Below, in pieces: positions 24,728 through 34,122 of a stretch of DNA of 42,517 nt (positions within the stretch are counted from its first letter, which is position 1; each line of letters starts with the position of its first letter). The DNA is from Oscillospiraceae bacterium (GTDB lineage Bacteria; Bacillota; Clostridia; Oscillospirales; Oscillospiraceae). The notes under the pieces are model-generated. The model ran no database searches. It was not told the origin of the DNA and saw nothing but the letters and a program-made list of their open reading frames with translations. The DNA is taken from NCBI GenBank assembly GCA_009784725.1, contig WQXS01000017.1:1-42517 (forward strand). Direction: 5' to 3'. A program made the position numbers and the translations under genes.

Positions 24728-26624
24728 TATAGTATCCTCCGTTGTTTAGCGTTTTGTAAAAGTCAGCAAAAAATGGCAAATTTTCAAATAAGTCACCTAT
24801 GTTGAATGGGTAATTTAATTGGACATTCGTTCCATGTTTCTCATTTAAATCTGCAGTGACTTGTGCTATATTGAATTTACTGCTTGGATTATTTATTGCG
24901 TTTTGAAGCTCACGATTAATTCCATCAATAATATTTTGTGTGCTTATAATCCCGTCAGTAGTATTCCTCTCTCCCGGAAACAAGGAAACCAGCGGAGCTG
25001 CCATACCAGGTTCAGAAATAACAACACCAGTTAGCTTAAATGTTTGTGCTATAGAAGATATGCTCCACGCTTCAGTTATTGCAGTTATATCATTTAATTT
25101 TGCAATACTTTCACGTTGCCTTTGCGAGTAGCCGTTAATCCATGCGTTTGTCATATTGCTTATTGCCTGACCTGTATCGACAGTTGCTGTAGCAATTCCA
25201 ATCGGAGTTCCAATAATAGGGATTTCTCCTGCAAACCCTAATAACCCGTTAAATAACTCGGACCCATATTCAAATAAACCATTTAAAAAAATGTTATCGA
25301 CATCAACACTGTATCTCCTCAAAGTTTCGTCATTTGTTTTGTTTATCATAAGATCTGCTAGGTTTCCGTTTCCTGCCCATGTCGCTTTACTAAATGTAAT
25401 ATCACGCTCTCTCCATTGTGAGTAGTCTTCTAAATGTATAGTAATATCAGTAGACTCCCAAGGTCTATCTCTAAATTGTTTAATATAAAGAATAAGGTCA
25501 CCATTTTCATTTCTGGTTAAGTTAAGAAAGTCATTATCATATCCTCTACCAAACGGTGCTGGTGAAGAACCTATAAAACCAAGAATCGTTGCTACTTGCA
25601 TCATGTGATTAAGATCAGAATTACTTTCAAAAGTAACGTTCGCAAGAATACTGCCAATCATTAGTGCTTCAAGGTTATTTATTAGCTCATGATTAAACCT
25701 GCGTAGAACACACAGCTCTCTAATATCGCACATTAGAACAGGCACAGTGAGTAGTTTAAAAAGATCCTGTAATGCATCCGGGTTAGTTGTATCTGTAAGT
25801 AGCTTTATTAGTAGATTATATTCCCATGGAGTTATATTAGAAACTTCTTTACTTAACATAGCTTCTAAATAAACTAGGTTAAACCCAATAATATTGCCGT
25901 ATCCATCTCTGATAACAAGCCTCTCAAAAACTGCATTAAATAGTGTTTCTCTGCTATTTTCAATTTTTATACGCCAACTACTTAGAGCAGCGTTGTTATA
26001 AGAATTTGGTAGATTCGATGCAGCTTCTTCAATAAGTGCAATGCCGTGCTTTGCCTCTGTACGAAGGGTTATGCTGAGAGTAAAGAGGTTTTTTGTTGTG
26101 TTTTCTATTTGCGTAAAGTTCTCAGCTTTTTCTTCTAAATAGCGAATAACCTCATTTGCGTTCTGTTGAATCCTCTTCTGTGTATTTAAAGATGTGCCTG
26201 CTGCACTATGTACGGCGTTCAGCTCCTTACTAAAAAGCCTTTGAAGAAACGTTGTACTGCTACGAATCTGCTCATAATGAGCTATCCAGGATGTTGCATT
26301 ATCTCTTTCGGTTTTGCTATTACTTAGTTCGCGAAGTATATCAGCACCTATAAAGTCTATATTGCCGACCATGCTAATAAGCTTACCATGGTCTGAGATA
26401 TCAGCATCATTTGCATTCTCTAATGCATTTGACACTCTATGATAATCTTCCATTTTTAGTTTAGCACTATTGAAACTAATACCTCTATTAGAGTGGTCTG
26501 TAATGAAAGTCAATAAGGCATTATTTGCTGTTTTCAAATTTTCATTATCAGTTTGTAAAATCGTTATAGCACTATTTGATTGCTCTATGATAACACTTGG
26601 AATCAATTTACAATTTTCAGTCAT
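24720..26624 (-). CDS. LXG-like type VII secretion effector (about 634 aa)
   Basis: The ATG at 26622-26624 (MTENCKLIPS) has AGGAGG 8 nt upstream. The GTG three codons earlier is too close to it. Residues 1-230 are long helices with N/Q-rich turns and no signal peptide, as in LXG N-terminal targeting domains. A mixed region follows. A Gly-rich hydrophobic stretch at about 465-500 (FNGLLGFAGEIPIIGTPIG) is like the pretoxin or membrane-active segments of LXG proteins. The C-terminus has no catalytic motif I know. Two small helical proteins are encoded immediately upstream and a lipoprotein downstream, the classical order partner-partner-effector-immunity. Assignment rests on architecture and context. 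Confidence 0.6.
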   Translation of the reverse strand: MTENCKLIPSVIIEQSNSAITILQTDNENLKTANNALLTFITDHSNRGISFNSAKLKMEDYHRVSNALENANDADISDHGKLISMVGNIDFIGADILRELSNSKTERDNATSWIAHYEQIRSSTTFLQRLFSKELNAVHSAAGTSLNTQKRIQQNANEVIRYLEEKAENFTQIENTTKNLFTLSITLRTEAKHGIALIEEAASNLPNSYNNAALSSWRIKIENSRETLFNAVFERLVIRDGYGNIIGFNLVYLEAMLSKEVSNITPWEYNLLIKLLTDTTNPDALQDLFKLLTVPVLMCDIRELCVLRRFNHELINNLEALMIGSILANVTFESNSDLNHMMQVATILGFIGSSPAPFGRGYDNDFLNLTRNENGDLILYIKQFRDRPWESTDITIHLEDYSQWRERDITFSKATWAGNGNLADLMINKTNDETLRRYSVDVDNIFLNGLFEYGSELFNGLLGFAGEIPIIGTPIGIATATVDTGQAISNMTNAWINGYSQRQRESIAKLNDITAITEAWSISSIAQTFKLTGVVISEPGMAAPLVSLFPGERNTTDGIISTQNIIDGINRELQNAINNPSSKFNIAQVTADLNEKHGTNVQLNYPFNIGDLFENLPFFADFYKTLNNGGYYIE

Positions 26625-26994
26625 CCATCTCACCTCCTATCATTTGTATTTCATATTTTAAGTCTTCTATATTGGATGCACACTTTTCACTAATTTCTTT
26701 TTGTACTTTTTGCATCCCTTCTATTGACTCACTGCAACAACGCTCTGCACTAAGTAGTAAGTTGTACTTTTCTTCGACTAGAGCTGTCCAACGTGAATCT
26801 CCACAGCAAGCATCAAAAGAAGAACCAAGTTTTCTGATACTATCTTGCAATTCTTCATGCATTTTACCTTCTCTAAGCAGACATTTTGACAAGAAGCTAT
26901 CCGCTTCTTCTCTACACCCTTCTATCTTTCTGATTTCGCAACTTAAATCTTCTATTCTTGCTTCATTCAACATATTTATAGCTACTCCGTTCAT
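26617..26994 (-). CDS. Small coiled-coil partner of the LXG-like effector (125 aa)
   Basis: The protein is almost entirely heptad-like helix (IRKIEGCREEADSFLSKCLL, LVEEKYNLLLSAERCC), with a short break containing GDSRWTAL that recalls a WxG-type turn. The first ATG follows the stop of the 95-aa gene directly. A second ATG (26971-26973) has GGAG 11 nt upstream and may be the true start. It ends 8 bp into the effector gene. YwqH/DUF5082-like proteins and LXG-associated helical proteins occupy the same position in other Bacillota operons. Confidence 0.6.
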   Translation of the reverse strand: MNGVAINMLNEARIEDLSCEIRKIEGCREEADSFLSKCLLREGKMHEELQDSIRKLGSSFDACCGDSRWTALVEEKYNLLLSAERCCSESIEGMQKVQKEISEKCASNIEDLKYEIQMIGGEMDD

Positions 26995-26996
26995 CG

Positions 26997-27284
26997 TTAT
27001 GTAGGCAATGTGTTAAATTGCCTGACTTGACTAACATCCAGATTTCTAAAACTGTTTGATATTGTGACTAATTGTCGACCAGATGCTGACAATGCATTTG
27101 CAAAAATGATGTGTGCATCCTGTGCGTTCGAAAATGCATCTTTAGCACCTTGATTTGCTGTAATTGTGGATATATTATCTGTTGATGCTAATGTCTGATG
27201 TTTAAAGTTAGTGCTGGCAGCATTCAGTCCTGTTACCATTCGATTAATAGTTGAACTTTGTATTGAAATTACCGTATTCTCCAT
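26997..27284 (-). CDS. WXG100-like small partner protein (95 aa)
   Basis: It begins MENTVISIQSSTINRMVTGL and is helical, Ser/Thr/Asn/Gln-rich and without a signal peptide. A central segment NISTITANQGAKDAF separates two helices, as in small type VII-exported proteins (TIGR04197/SACOL2603-like). AGGAGGG lies 5 nt before the ATG. It is the first gene after essC and stands directly before the coiled-coil partner and the LXG-like effector, so it probably forms their export complex. Confidence 0.6.
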   Translation of the reverse strand: MENTVISIQSSTINRMVTGLNAASTNFKHQTLASTDNISTITANQGAKDAFSNAQDAHIIFANALSASGRQLVTISNSFRNLDVSQVRQFNTLPT

Positions 27285-27320
27285 ATAATCCCTCCTAATA
27301 ATTAAATACGTTTTGTTTTT

Positions 27321-30300
27321 CTACTCGACAAAAGGAAGCTTAAGCCTTTTCACATCGCCGCGCATATATCGGAAGCCTATGTCGGGTGATGGCGTTGCTA
27401 CATTAGCAAATCGAACAGACGGAAAGTGCATTGAGGCATCAATCGGATTTCCAAGAATGACTGCTGATTGTGCACTTCTGAACATCCCGTCTATCTGCCC
27501 GCTCCCTCTGAATTTTGTGCTAAGTGTTGTGGCTACAAAGCAAACGCCAAGTTCAGCAGCTTTCTTCATGAGCTGCGGCATCTCCATAGCCTTTGCCGTG
27601 GTATAATCGATAAACGAATCAATGTCGTCAATAAGTACTAATGCTAGCGGTTGAGATGCAATAAACTCACGCGGTTTCATTCCTGATGCGTTCTTTTCAT
27701 TATCTAACTTTGCTATTTCTTCTGTCAGTTTTTCAACAAAATTCTCAGAATCACTGACAGCACTCATATATGTGATGTTCATACAATCTGCAAAGTTTGC
27801 CAAATCACCTGATTGGCTGTCAGAAAGAAATACAATATTTTCTGCAAACTGACGAAGCAAAATTCGAATTACGTTTGTTTTACCCATCGCAGGGCTTCCC
27901 AACACCAAGTGAAATGGAATTGCCATATCAAGCGTGAGTGGTTCTGTGGATTCAGTGTCAAACCCGATATACGCTACTCGTTTAAATGGAGTAAAATTTG
28001 GCATTAACTCAGCAAAACTTACAGTTTCACCCAGTACACGCACGCCTTTAACTTTACCAACAGTGCTTTTCTCAGCAATATCCTTTATGAGCTCACCGAC
28101 ACCGGCAGCAAACTTCACATCACTTTCATGCTCAATTGGAAGGTAACATTGGGCAACATGCACATCGTCAAGCTTCACAAGTGCACGTCCACGTAATTCG
28201 GGCAATACATAGCTTGACCTGCCAACAAGAGATGTCACATCTGATTTATCAACCATAAACTGTGCCACCTTATTTTTGAAATTCGTGACTATTGAATATT
28301 TCATTGCATTAGCACCTGTGGCAGATGCAATTGTATAAACTCCGACACCAACACCGTCACGAGTAGTTTTTACAAAAAACTCATCAAGCATATCGCGTAC
28401 TTCACGCACAACGTCGAAATTATCCACAAAGAGGAAAATAGCGGGAAGTTTTTCTTCAGCAACTTCATTGTACATTCTGAAGTTAAGCGCATTTTTCTTG
28501 GCAAATAAATGCTTGCGTTGCTTAAGCTCGTCCTCAAACAGCTTTATAAGCTTTTCGAGCTTCTCTGTATCATCAATAGAAAGATAATCAGCAGTATGCG
28601 GTAAGCCCTGTAGTTGAGCAAGTGCTGAATTTCCATAATCGAGTATGAAGAATTTGCACAATACAGGTGAGTTATTTGATGCGAGAGTTAATGCAATCGT
28701 CTGTAAAGTTGTTGACTTTCCGAAGCCGGATGCGCCAAAAACAGCAAAGTTGCCATCGTCAAAGAAATCATGGTCAAACTCTACTTGTTTTTGTTCTTCT
28801 GGAATATCCACTATTCCGAGAGGGACACGGAGCTCTTGGGTTTTTATCGCTCCAACATCATGCCCTGTTTTTATAACGTTTGTTATAATTTTTTCTTCAA
28901 GAGGCGGCAGCCAAGGACGTTCGACAGCTTCTGAACCAAGCTCGTCATATATAGCCTTTACGTACTTGACTGTGATATCAAGTTCTGTGCATTTAGCTTC
29001 TTTGGTTTTATCAACTTCGCTTAAATCCTCGTTGAGAAGTACTCCTTGCCCAAGTTGGTTTATTTCGTATACACGGCTGTCAAAACCACGTTCAATTACA
29101 TCCTCAACATAAGGAGCACCACTCCATGCGGATTGAAACAATTCGTATATTTCATTATTGCCTACTTGTAGGTATGCTCTTCCCGGTTGTGTGATTCGTG
29201 CTGCATCAGGAGTTTTAAGCACTTCGTTAGAATCACTTTCATTTGCGACTTTAAGCGCAAGCTTAAATTTTGAGTTTGACCATATTTGATCGTCAACAAC
29301 GCCGGAAGGCTTTTGTGTTGCAAGTATAAGATGAACACCAAGGCTACGCCCGATACGCGCAGTGGAGACAAGTTCCGCCATAAATTCAGGTTGCTCTTTT
29401 TTAAGCTCCGCAAATTCATCGGAGATTATAAATAAATGCGGCATTGGAAGTGATGTTTCACCTGATTTGAATAATTTTGTGTACTGATTGATATTGTTTA
29501 CGCCAACATTGCCGAAGACAGCCTGACGACGCTTTAACTCATTCTTGATAGATGCAAGAGCTCGCATTGATTCAGAACCATCAAGATTTGTTATTGTTCC
29601 CAGCAGATGCGGTAGCTCTTGAAACAGGTTCGCCATACCCCCACCTTTGTAATCGATGAGCAGAAATCCCACCTCGTGCGGATGGAAGTTTACGGCAAGC
29701 GATAATATATATGATTGCACAATCTCGGATTTTCCCGAGCCTGTTGTCCCTGCGACAAGTCCATGCGGACCATGTGCATTTTCATGCAAATTGAGCGTGA
29801 CAATGTCACCCTTTCCGCGTAACCCCAATGGTACAGCGAGTGATTTATGACACGCATTTTTGCTCCAAAGTTGTAATACCGGTATCTGTTCAGGGCGCTC
29901 TACTCCATATAGTTCAAAAAAACTAACCGCTTCCGGGATCTGAGTAGAAACACCTTGTACATGCTTGAGCGGTGCAAGTCTTCGTGACATTGCCTCAAGG
30001 TCTACACCATCAATTTTTGACATGACCATAGGTTTGTGCGAGAGTATGCCTTCATTCATTATTAATGTAGCATTATCGCCACCGTCAAGTCTGACAACAG
30101 TTTTTATATTGTCAGGTATATTCGCTTGTAAATGTGTAGTATATATAATTGAAAAACCCAGTGATGTATCAGGGCTTTGCAGAAATTCCATTATAGAGTG
30201 GTTTACTATGAGTTTTGGATTATCCGCAATAAATATAAAATGAGGAAGGTATCGGCTATCCTTCTTTGATTCTTCAGATTTTTGTTGACGTTGCTTCATC

Positions 30301-31670
30301 ACTTGCGAAATATTACCTAAAGCTTGGTCACGATGATTTTCTGCCGATATAAGACCAATTACATTGATGGCTTTCACACGACAATGCGGATACCAGCGTA
30401 TCCATTCAAAAGTATTGCGATGCTCCTCTTCAACTAATACAATAATTTCAATATCATGATAGCTATGGTAAAAACATAGTTGGGGTATTATGGTTTTTAG
30501 TTGACGATGTATGTATGATTTTTCACCAAAAATCCCCAGATGAGCATTCTTTAAGTCTATTACTGTCGGCATGTTTTTTATCAGTTTATGCCCGCTCGCA
30601 ATGATGTCCATATCGTCATATAGATGGTCATGCTTTTTCTTTAAGTCCTCATCGGGGGTTTTTACTGTATAACTTGGTTCTGTGTCAGATAATCCAAGTG
30701 ATAATGTCAAGAAGTCGCTGTCACTTGCAGCACGTTCGTAGACACGACTAGTATTTGACATTATCTCATTAGCAATTTCTTTTGTAGATAGATTGTGGTA
30801 TGTAAGAGATTCAATCTGTTTATCTTTGAATTTTTGCAACTCTTTCCGTTTGTCGAGTAAGTAATTACTGTAGCTTTCAACATGCTCTGTTTCTTTCTTT
30901 ATGCGTTCTTTGCGATTTGATATAAATGTGAATATAGAGTTTGCCAAAGTTGCAACCATCATACCGACACTCATAAGCATCATAATACCGCGACCCATGA
31001 GAACGCCCATTGCGATCATCATTCCTGCTGATAGAAGCGGAGGGATTAAAATTTTTATAAACGCACCCTTTTTCTGTTCTTCTTTATCAGGCGGCGCAGT
31101 CAAGGTTACAACCTCTGTCGGCATCCTATGAATTTCACGAGGTGGGCGTTTAAAAACTGGAAACTCCTTATAGCTTGCAGGATTCTGTGTTGCTATGTTT
31201 AACCTCGTTGAGTAGTTCAGGCCTTGAATTTCTATATATCCCTTATGCAGAATAATACGATTACTTGAAGCATAAATGAAATCACCAACTTCTAAAATAT
31301 AATTACCACAGCCGATTTTATTTCCGTTATGATAAACCTTTTCCGAACCTATGACCTTAAGTATATTTTCAGTAAATGTAAAGCTTGCTTTGCTTTCAAA
31401 GAGCTTTATATGGTCACCTTCCATGTTGCCTACACGAACAGGACTTACATTTGTTGTAGAGTAATATTTTGAATCTATACTCACAGCCAGCACATTTATA
31501 TCATCGCCAATATCACAGGGAACATTTAATCCGATTGGCAATTGTGAAACAATAGGCGTCTCAGAATCTAATTTTTTAAAGTTACTCGATGTTATTGGGA
31601 TTTCTAAAGGTAAAACTCCAATTGCAAACTCAAAACATCTATCCTCTGTAAAGATGACTAAACTTTTCAC
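27321..31670 (-). CDS. essC: EssC, FtsK/SpoIIIE-type ATPase of the type VII secretion system
   Basis: At 1449 residues it has the full length of T7SSb EssC. The N-terminal ~180 residues look like paired FHA-type domains. Two membrane segments at about 205-255 follow (FIKILIPPLLSAGMMIAMGV, MLMSVGMMVATLANSIF). Three ATPase modules carry Walker A motifs GTTGSGKSE at about 643, GASGFGKST at about 982 and GSPAMGKTN at about 1260. The first has a DYKGGG Walker B, the second LDYGNS and the third LVLIDDIDSF. The last two are less canonical, as usual. The start is a GTG overlapping the essB stop by 4 bp. It is the motor that powers export of the WXG100, LXG and RHS proteins encoded around it. Confidence 0.95.
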   Translation of the reverse strand: MKSLVIFTEDRCFEFAIGVLPLEIPITSSNFKKLDSETPIVSQLPIGLNVPCDIGDDINVLAVSIDSKYYSTTNVSPVRVGNMEGDHIKLFESKASFTFTENILKVIGSEKVYHNGNKIGCGNYILEVGDFIYASSNRIILHKGYIEIQGLNYSTRLNIATQNPASYKEFPVFKRPPREIHRMPTEVVTLTAPPDKEEQKKGAFIKILIPPLLSAGMMIAMGVLMGRGIMMLMSVGMMVATLANSIFTFISNRKERIKKETEHVESYSNYLLDKRKELQKFKDKQIESLTYHNLSTKEIANEIMSNTSRVYERAASDSDFLTLSLGLSDTEPSYTVKTPDEDLKKKHDHLYDDMDIIASGHKLIKNMPTVIDLKNAHLGIFGEKSYIHRQLKTIIPQLCFYHSYHDIEIIVLVEEEHRNTFEWIRWYPHCRVKAINVIGLISAENHRDQALGNISQVMKQRQQKSEESKKDSRYLPHFIFIADNPKLIVNHSIMEFLQSPDTSLGFSIIYTTHLQANIPDNIKTVVRLDGGDNATLIMNEGILSHKPMVMSKIDGVDLEAMSRRLAPLKHVQGVSTQIPEAVSFFELYGVERPEQIPVLQLWSKNACHKSLAVPLGLRGKGDIVTLNLHENAHGPHGLVAGTTGSGKSEIVQSYILSLAVNFHPHEVGFLLIDYKGGGMANLFQELPHLLGTITNLDGSESMRALASIKNELKRRQAVFGNVGVNNINQYTKLFKSGETSLPMPHLFIISDEFAELKKEQPEFMAELVSTARIGRSLGVHLILATQKPSGVVDDQIWSNSKFKLALKVANESDSNEVLKTPDAARITQPGRAYLQVGNNEIYELFQSAWSGAPYVEDVIERGFDSRVYEINQLGQGVLLNEDLSEVDKTKEAKCTELDITVKYVKAIYDELGSEAVERPWLPPLEEKIITNVIKTGHDVGAIKTQELRVPLGIVDIPEEQKQVEFDHDFFDDGNFAVFGASGFGKSTTLQTIALTLASNNSPVLCKFFILDYGNSALAQLQGLPHTADYLSIDDTEKLEKLIKLFEDELKQRKHLFAKKNALNFRMYNEVAEEKLPAIFLFVDNFDVVREVRDMLDEFFVKTTRDGVGVGVYTIASATGANAMKYSIVTNFKNKVAQFMVDKSDVTSLVGRSSYVLPELRGRALVKLDDVHVAQCYLPIEHESDVKFAAGVGELIKDIAEKSTVGKVKGVRVLGETVSFAELMPNFTPFKRVAYIGFDTESTEPLTLDMAIPFHLVLGSPAMGKTNVIRILLRQFAENIVFLSDSQSGDLANFADCMNITYMSAVSDSENFVEKLTEEIAKLDNEKNASGMKPREFIASQPLALVLIDDIDSFIDYTTAKAMEMPQLMKKAAELGVCFVATTLSTKFRGSGQIDGMFRSAQSAVILGNPIDASMHFPSVRFANVATPSPDIGFRYMRGDVKRLKLPFVE

Positions 31671-32761
31671 TCATCATCCTCCGCTGAGAGAACTTCATTT
31701 AAACGAAGAATCTCCTTTTCAAGACGTTCTAATTCTTCCGTGCGTGCCTCTCCATCACCGGGGGAAATCATAGTTTCATCAATAAATGCGTACTTTCTCA
31801 TATTTGCCCAAAGCAGCAAATCGGGTGAGCCTGTAATATGGGCTATATCAAATGCCTTATCAAACTCTAAACGCCCTATATGAATCCAAAAGTCAAACAG
31901 GATTCCATCTGTCATACGAGTTAAACCCATAAGAATATGTTCTTTTTGCATATCAGTCAGTGCTTCTGTAATTACATAAGCGCGGGCTAAGAAATGGCGG
32001 GTTTCAAACGCCATATCCTCAGGCTCAACATTGCGCAAAGCATTCTGTGAGGCAATATATTCTCCTGCTATATATGCCTGTGATGCTGTTATTATTTGTT
32101 CCTGATGCGGACCATTATAATAAATTGCACGTATTGCAAAAAACGATACACAGATAAGTGCAGCCATGAGAATCGGAATAAGAATGCGTGAAAGAATAAC
32201 ATTATTTTTTGAAACAAGTTTTTTACTCTTTGAAAGCTCTGCTATTTCTTTGTCGTATTCTGCTTCGAGGAACTTTTTAACCTCTGCTACGGACTCTAAT
32301 TTAGATAACTCTAGGAGCAACCTGTTTTTCTTAAATAAGTCAGCACCTCCATTTATAAAATCGACATACTTGTATCTTGTCAACACGTCACCTATAACAG
32401 CCATATACTTTTCCAGAAAAGGTATATCACCGCAGTTAAGGTCGCGTATTAGTATAAAAGGGTACAAGCTCCTATTAACTACTAAGTTATCGAGAGCAAG
32501 GGAAAACGCATAGTCTTTGTGTAAACACTCTAGCTGAGCGATGTTTATTAATAATCGATATTTATCCGTTTTTGGCTTTGATTTAATAGCAGTAGCAAGT
32601 ATCATGCTATCTGATTCAAAATGTAAAGCAATTCCATCTTCAGCTTCTTCTAATGTGCAAGGACAAAGCCCGGCAGCTGAATAACTTAAGAAATCTCGTT
32701 TTTCTCTTGGTATGTGCAGCTCACTATTTTTAATCACACAACATATATTTTTTTCTTTCAT
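31667..32761 (-). CDS. essB: EssB/YukC, type VII secretion pseudokinase membrane protein
   Basis: Residues 1-185 are the cytosolic kinase-like domain without catalytic residues. One membrane helix lies at about 195-213 (ILSRILIPILMAALICVSFF). A helical C-terminal domain outside the membrane is rich in TPR-like pairs (QAYIAGEYIASQNALRNVEP, HFLARAYVITEAL). The order and length (364 aa) match EssB. It is encoded between the YukD and EssC genes, overlapping the latter by 4 bp, the standard order of T7SSb loci. Confidence 0.85.
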   Translation of the reverse strand: MKEKNICCVIKNSELHIPREKRDFLSYSAAGLCPCTLEEAEDGIALHFESDSMILATAIKSKPKTDKYRLLINIAQLECLHKDYAFSLALDNLVVNRSLYPFILIRDLNCGDIPFLEKYMAVIGDVLTRYKYVDFINGGADLFKKNRLLLELSKLESVAEVKKFLEAEYDKEIAELSKSKKLVSKNNVILSRILIPILMAALICVSFFAIRAIYYNGPHQEQIITASQAYIAGEYIASQNALRNVEPEDMAFETRHFLARAYVITEALTDMQKEHILMGLTRMTDGILFDFWIHIGRLEFDKAFDIAHITGSPDLLLWANMRKYAFIDETMISPGDGEARTEELERLEKEILRLNEVLSAEDDE

Positions 32762-32803
32762 ATTCCATATACTCCATTAAATAGTGATTGTCTTTTTTTG
32801 TTA

Positions 32804-33031
32804 CTAAAGTGCGGTTAAGACGTCCCCGTCGTAGATAGCTTCATCATTAAATGTCTTATATGCACTTACAAGTTTTTCAACTTGTTTACTGCGATAATAC
32901 GCAGGTGTCTCTCCTCCTGAAAACTTACCTGACTCGCGAAGCACAATAAGTCCCATGCTTATTTTCTGTTCAGGGTCAATTCGTATATCCGCTTTTTGGC
33001 CATATGCTTCCAGTGTGATGGTTATGTACAC
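32804..33031 (-). CDS. esaB: EsaB/YukD, ubiquitin-fold type VII secretion protein
   Basis: A 75-residue protein beginning MYITITLEAYGQKADIRI has the strand-turn-strand opening of YukD. It ends YDGDVLTAL, as family members do. The start is a GTG with AAAGGA upstream, and the gene overlaps the EssA-like gene by 56 bp in another frame. Such proteins are cytosolic and needed for secretion or effector control. Confidence 0.8.
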   Translation of the reverse strand: MYITITLEAYGQKADIRIDPEQKISMGLIVLRESGKFSGGETPAYYRSKQVEKLVSAYKTFNDEAIYDGDVLTAL

Positions 33032-33506
33032 TTTTGTTTTTTTCCTTTCGCCTTGCTTTTCTCCTCAATGCTATAAGAAACCCAATACCTGCACAAGTTA
33101 CGATAACAGGGATAATAATCCACATTGAAATTTCTGAGTCTTCTTCTACAGACATTATTGTACGCACCTGTACAGGTTGTATAAAAAGCATTTCATTATT
33201 TTCTGCTGCCTTAAACAATGCCACGTTTGGGTCGGTTTTAATAAAAGTATGCTCTTCTTGAAATATAAGTTTTTTCGCTCTTTCTATTTTATGCTCTTGT
33301 CGTTTTTTTCCTGTTTCAATTCGTGCATCAGAATTTTCGCTAAAAAGGTCAATACCCCAGCGTACTGAGAGTGCATCTTGACGCTCTTCTCTTTGTCTCC
33401 TGATTGCTCCTATATCTATTGGAAGGTCAATCGCAATGGCTGTTGCTCCAAAAGCAGTAAGAAGTAATATAGAAAAAACTAATATCAATATTTTTTTCTT
33501 TTGCAT
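32976..33506 (-). CDS. essA: EssA-like type VII secretion membrane protein
   Basis: The 176-residue product has a basic start and a hydrophobic signal-anchor (ILILVFSILLLTAFGATAIA), a polar helical region rich in R, E and K, and a second membrane helix at about 126-148 (MWIIIPVIVTCAGIGFLIAL) followed by a strongly basic tail. This topology, the size and the place between the WXG100 and YukD genes identify it as EssA, whose primary sequence is poorly conserved. Direct sequence similarity is not obvious to the eye. Confidence 0.65.
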   Translation of the reverse strand: MQKKKILILVFSILLLTAFGATAIAIDLPIDIGAIRRQREERQDALSVRWGIDLFSENSDARIETGKKRQEHKIERAKKLIFQEEHTFIKTDPNVALFKAAENNEMLFIQPVQVRTIMSVEEDSEISMWIIIPVIVTCAGIGFLIALRRKARRKEKNKSVHNHHTGSIWPKSGYTN

Positions 33507-33532
33507 TTCTACACCCTTTGCAAGTGATTATT

Positions 33533-33590
33533 TAGTCTATAAATAGTCCGTACCCATATCGCAGCACCTAAGGACACGGACTAAATAGAC
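33533..33590. promoter_or_regulatory. Hairpin between the WXG100 and essA genes
   Basis: AGTCTATAAATAGTCCGT on one side pairs, with a small mismatch, with ACGGACTAAATAGAC on the other. The loop is 20-25 nt. No T-run follows on the minus strand, so it is not a standard terminator. It may stabilise or process the upstream esx message or lower read-through into the machinery genes. Confidence 0.45.
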
Positions 33591-33603
33591 AATGTTGCTT
33601 ATT

Positions 33604-33903
33604 TTAGACTTGATATGCTCGGCTGAGAGTTTGGTCAGTTGATGTGAATTGATCACACGTATTTGTTATGGCACGTGCTGTTTGCTCACACATTTCTGAA
33701 CATTGTTCCAGCACATTCGCTGCCTGACCTTTTGCATAAGCTTCAAACTCATTAGCAGCAGCACCTTCCCATCCGCCCGCACGGACAGCATCGCAAATTT
33801 GGATTAGTTTTGTCCTACATTGGTTAAGTTCTGCAGCCAGAGTATTGCAACCTGTTGCTGCGATACTGAGTTTATCTCGATCTACTATAATTTGTCCTGA
33901 CAT
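33604..33903 (-). CDS. esxA: WXG100 protein (EsxA-like), type VII secreted
   Basis: Ninety-nine residues with two helices around the WxG turn (GGWEGAAA, W45-E46-G47), no signal peptide and a C-terminal helix ending DQTLSRAYQV. This is the standard substrate and structural component of T7SSb systems. GGAGAAT precedes the ATG. It is the first secretion gene after agrD, 50 bp downstream, and thus lies nearest to the quorum-controlled promoter. Confidence 0.9.
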   Translation of the reverse strand: MSGQIIVDRDKLSIAATGCNTLAAELNQCRTKLIQICDAVRAGGWEGAAANEFEAYAKGQAANVLEQCSEMCEQTARAITNTCDQFTSTDQTLSRAYQV

Positions 33904-33953
33904 GATTTATTCTCCTTCATCCATAATATTATTGCTAATTTTCAATTATACTG

Positions 33954-34106
33954 TTATTCAACAGTGAACTTGCTCATTCCTTGAGGTACTTTCGGTTGAT
34001 GGAAATTGAATATGCATACTGCTTGTGCTGATGCTACACCAAGCGACAATGCTATAGCTGTAACTAAACTACAGAGCCACATTAATGCAATTTTATACTT
34101 CTTCAT
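33954..34106 (-). CDS. agrD: AgrD autoinducing peptide precursor
   Basis: This 50-residue ORF begins MKKYKIALMWLCSLVTAIAL, an amphipathic leader. It then reads SAQAVCIFNFHQPKVPQGM and ends in a charged tail. The Cys plus four residues followed by HQP...P is the pattern of clostridial AgrD, as in Clostridium perfringens (CLWFT followed by HQP). The expected signal is a five-residue thiolactone ring on CIFNF with a short N-terminal tail, with HQPKVP onward removed by AgrB. AAGGAGAGAAAGTA precedes the ATG. The gene starts 16 bp after agrB. Confidence 0.85.
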   Translation of the reverse strand: MKKYKIALMWLCSLVTAIALSLGVASAQAVCIFNFHQPKVPQGMSKFTVE

Positions 34107-34122
34107 TACTTTCTCTCCTTTC

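Noticed and set aside
29221-29260. CACTTCGTT inside essC considered as a further LytTR site
   Set aside because: No second repeat lies 21 bp away and there is no -10 at the right distance. It is coding sequence.
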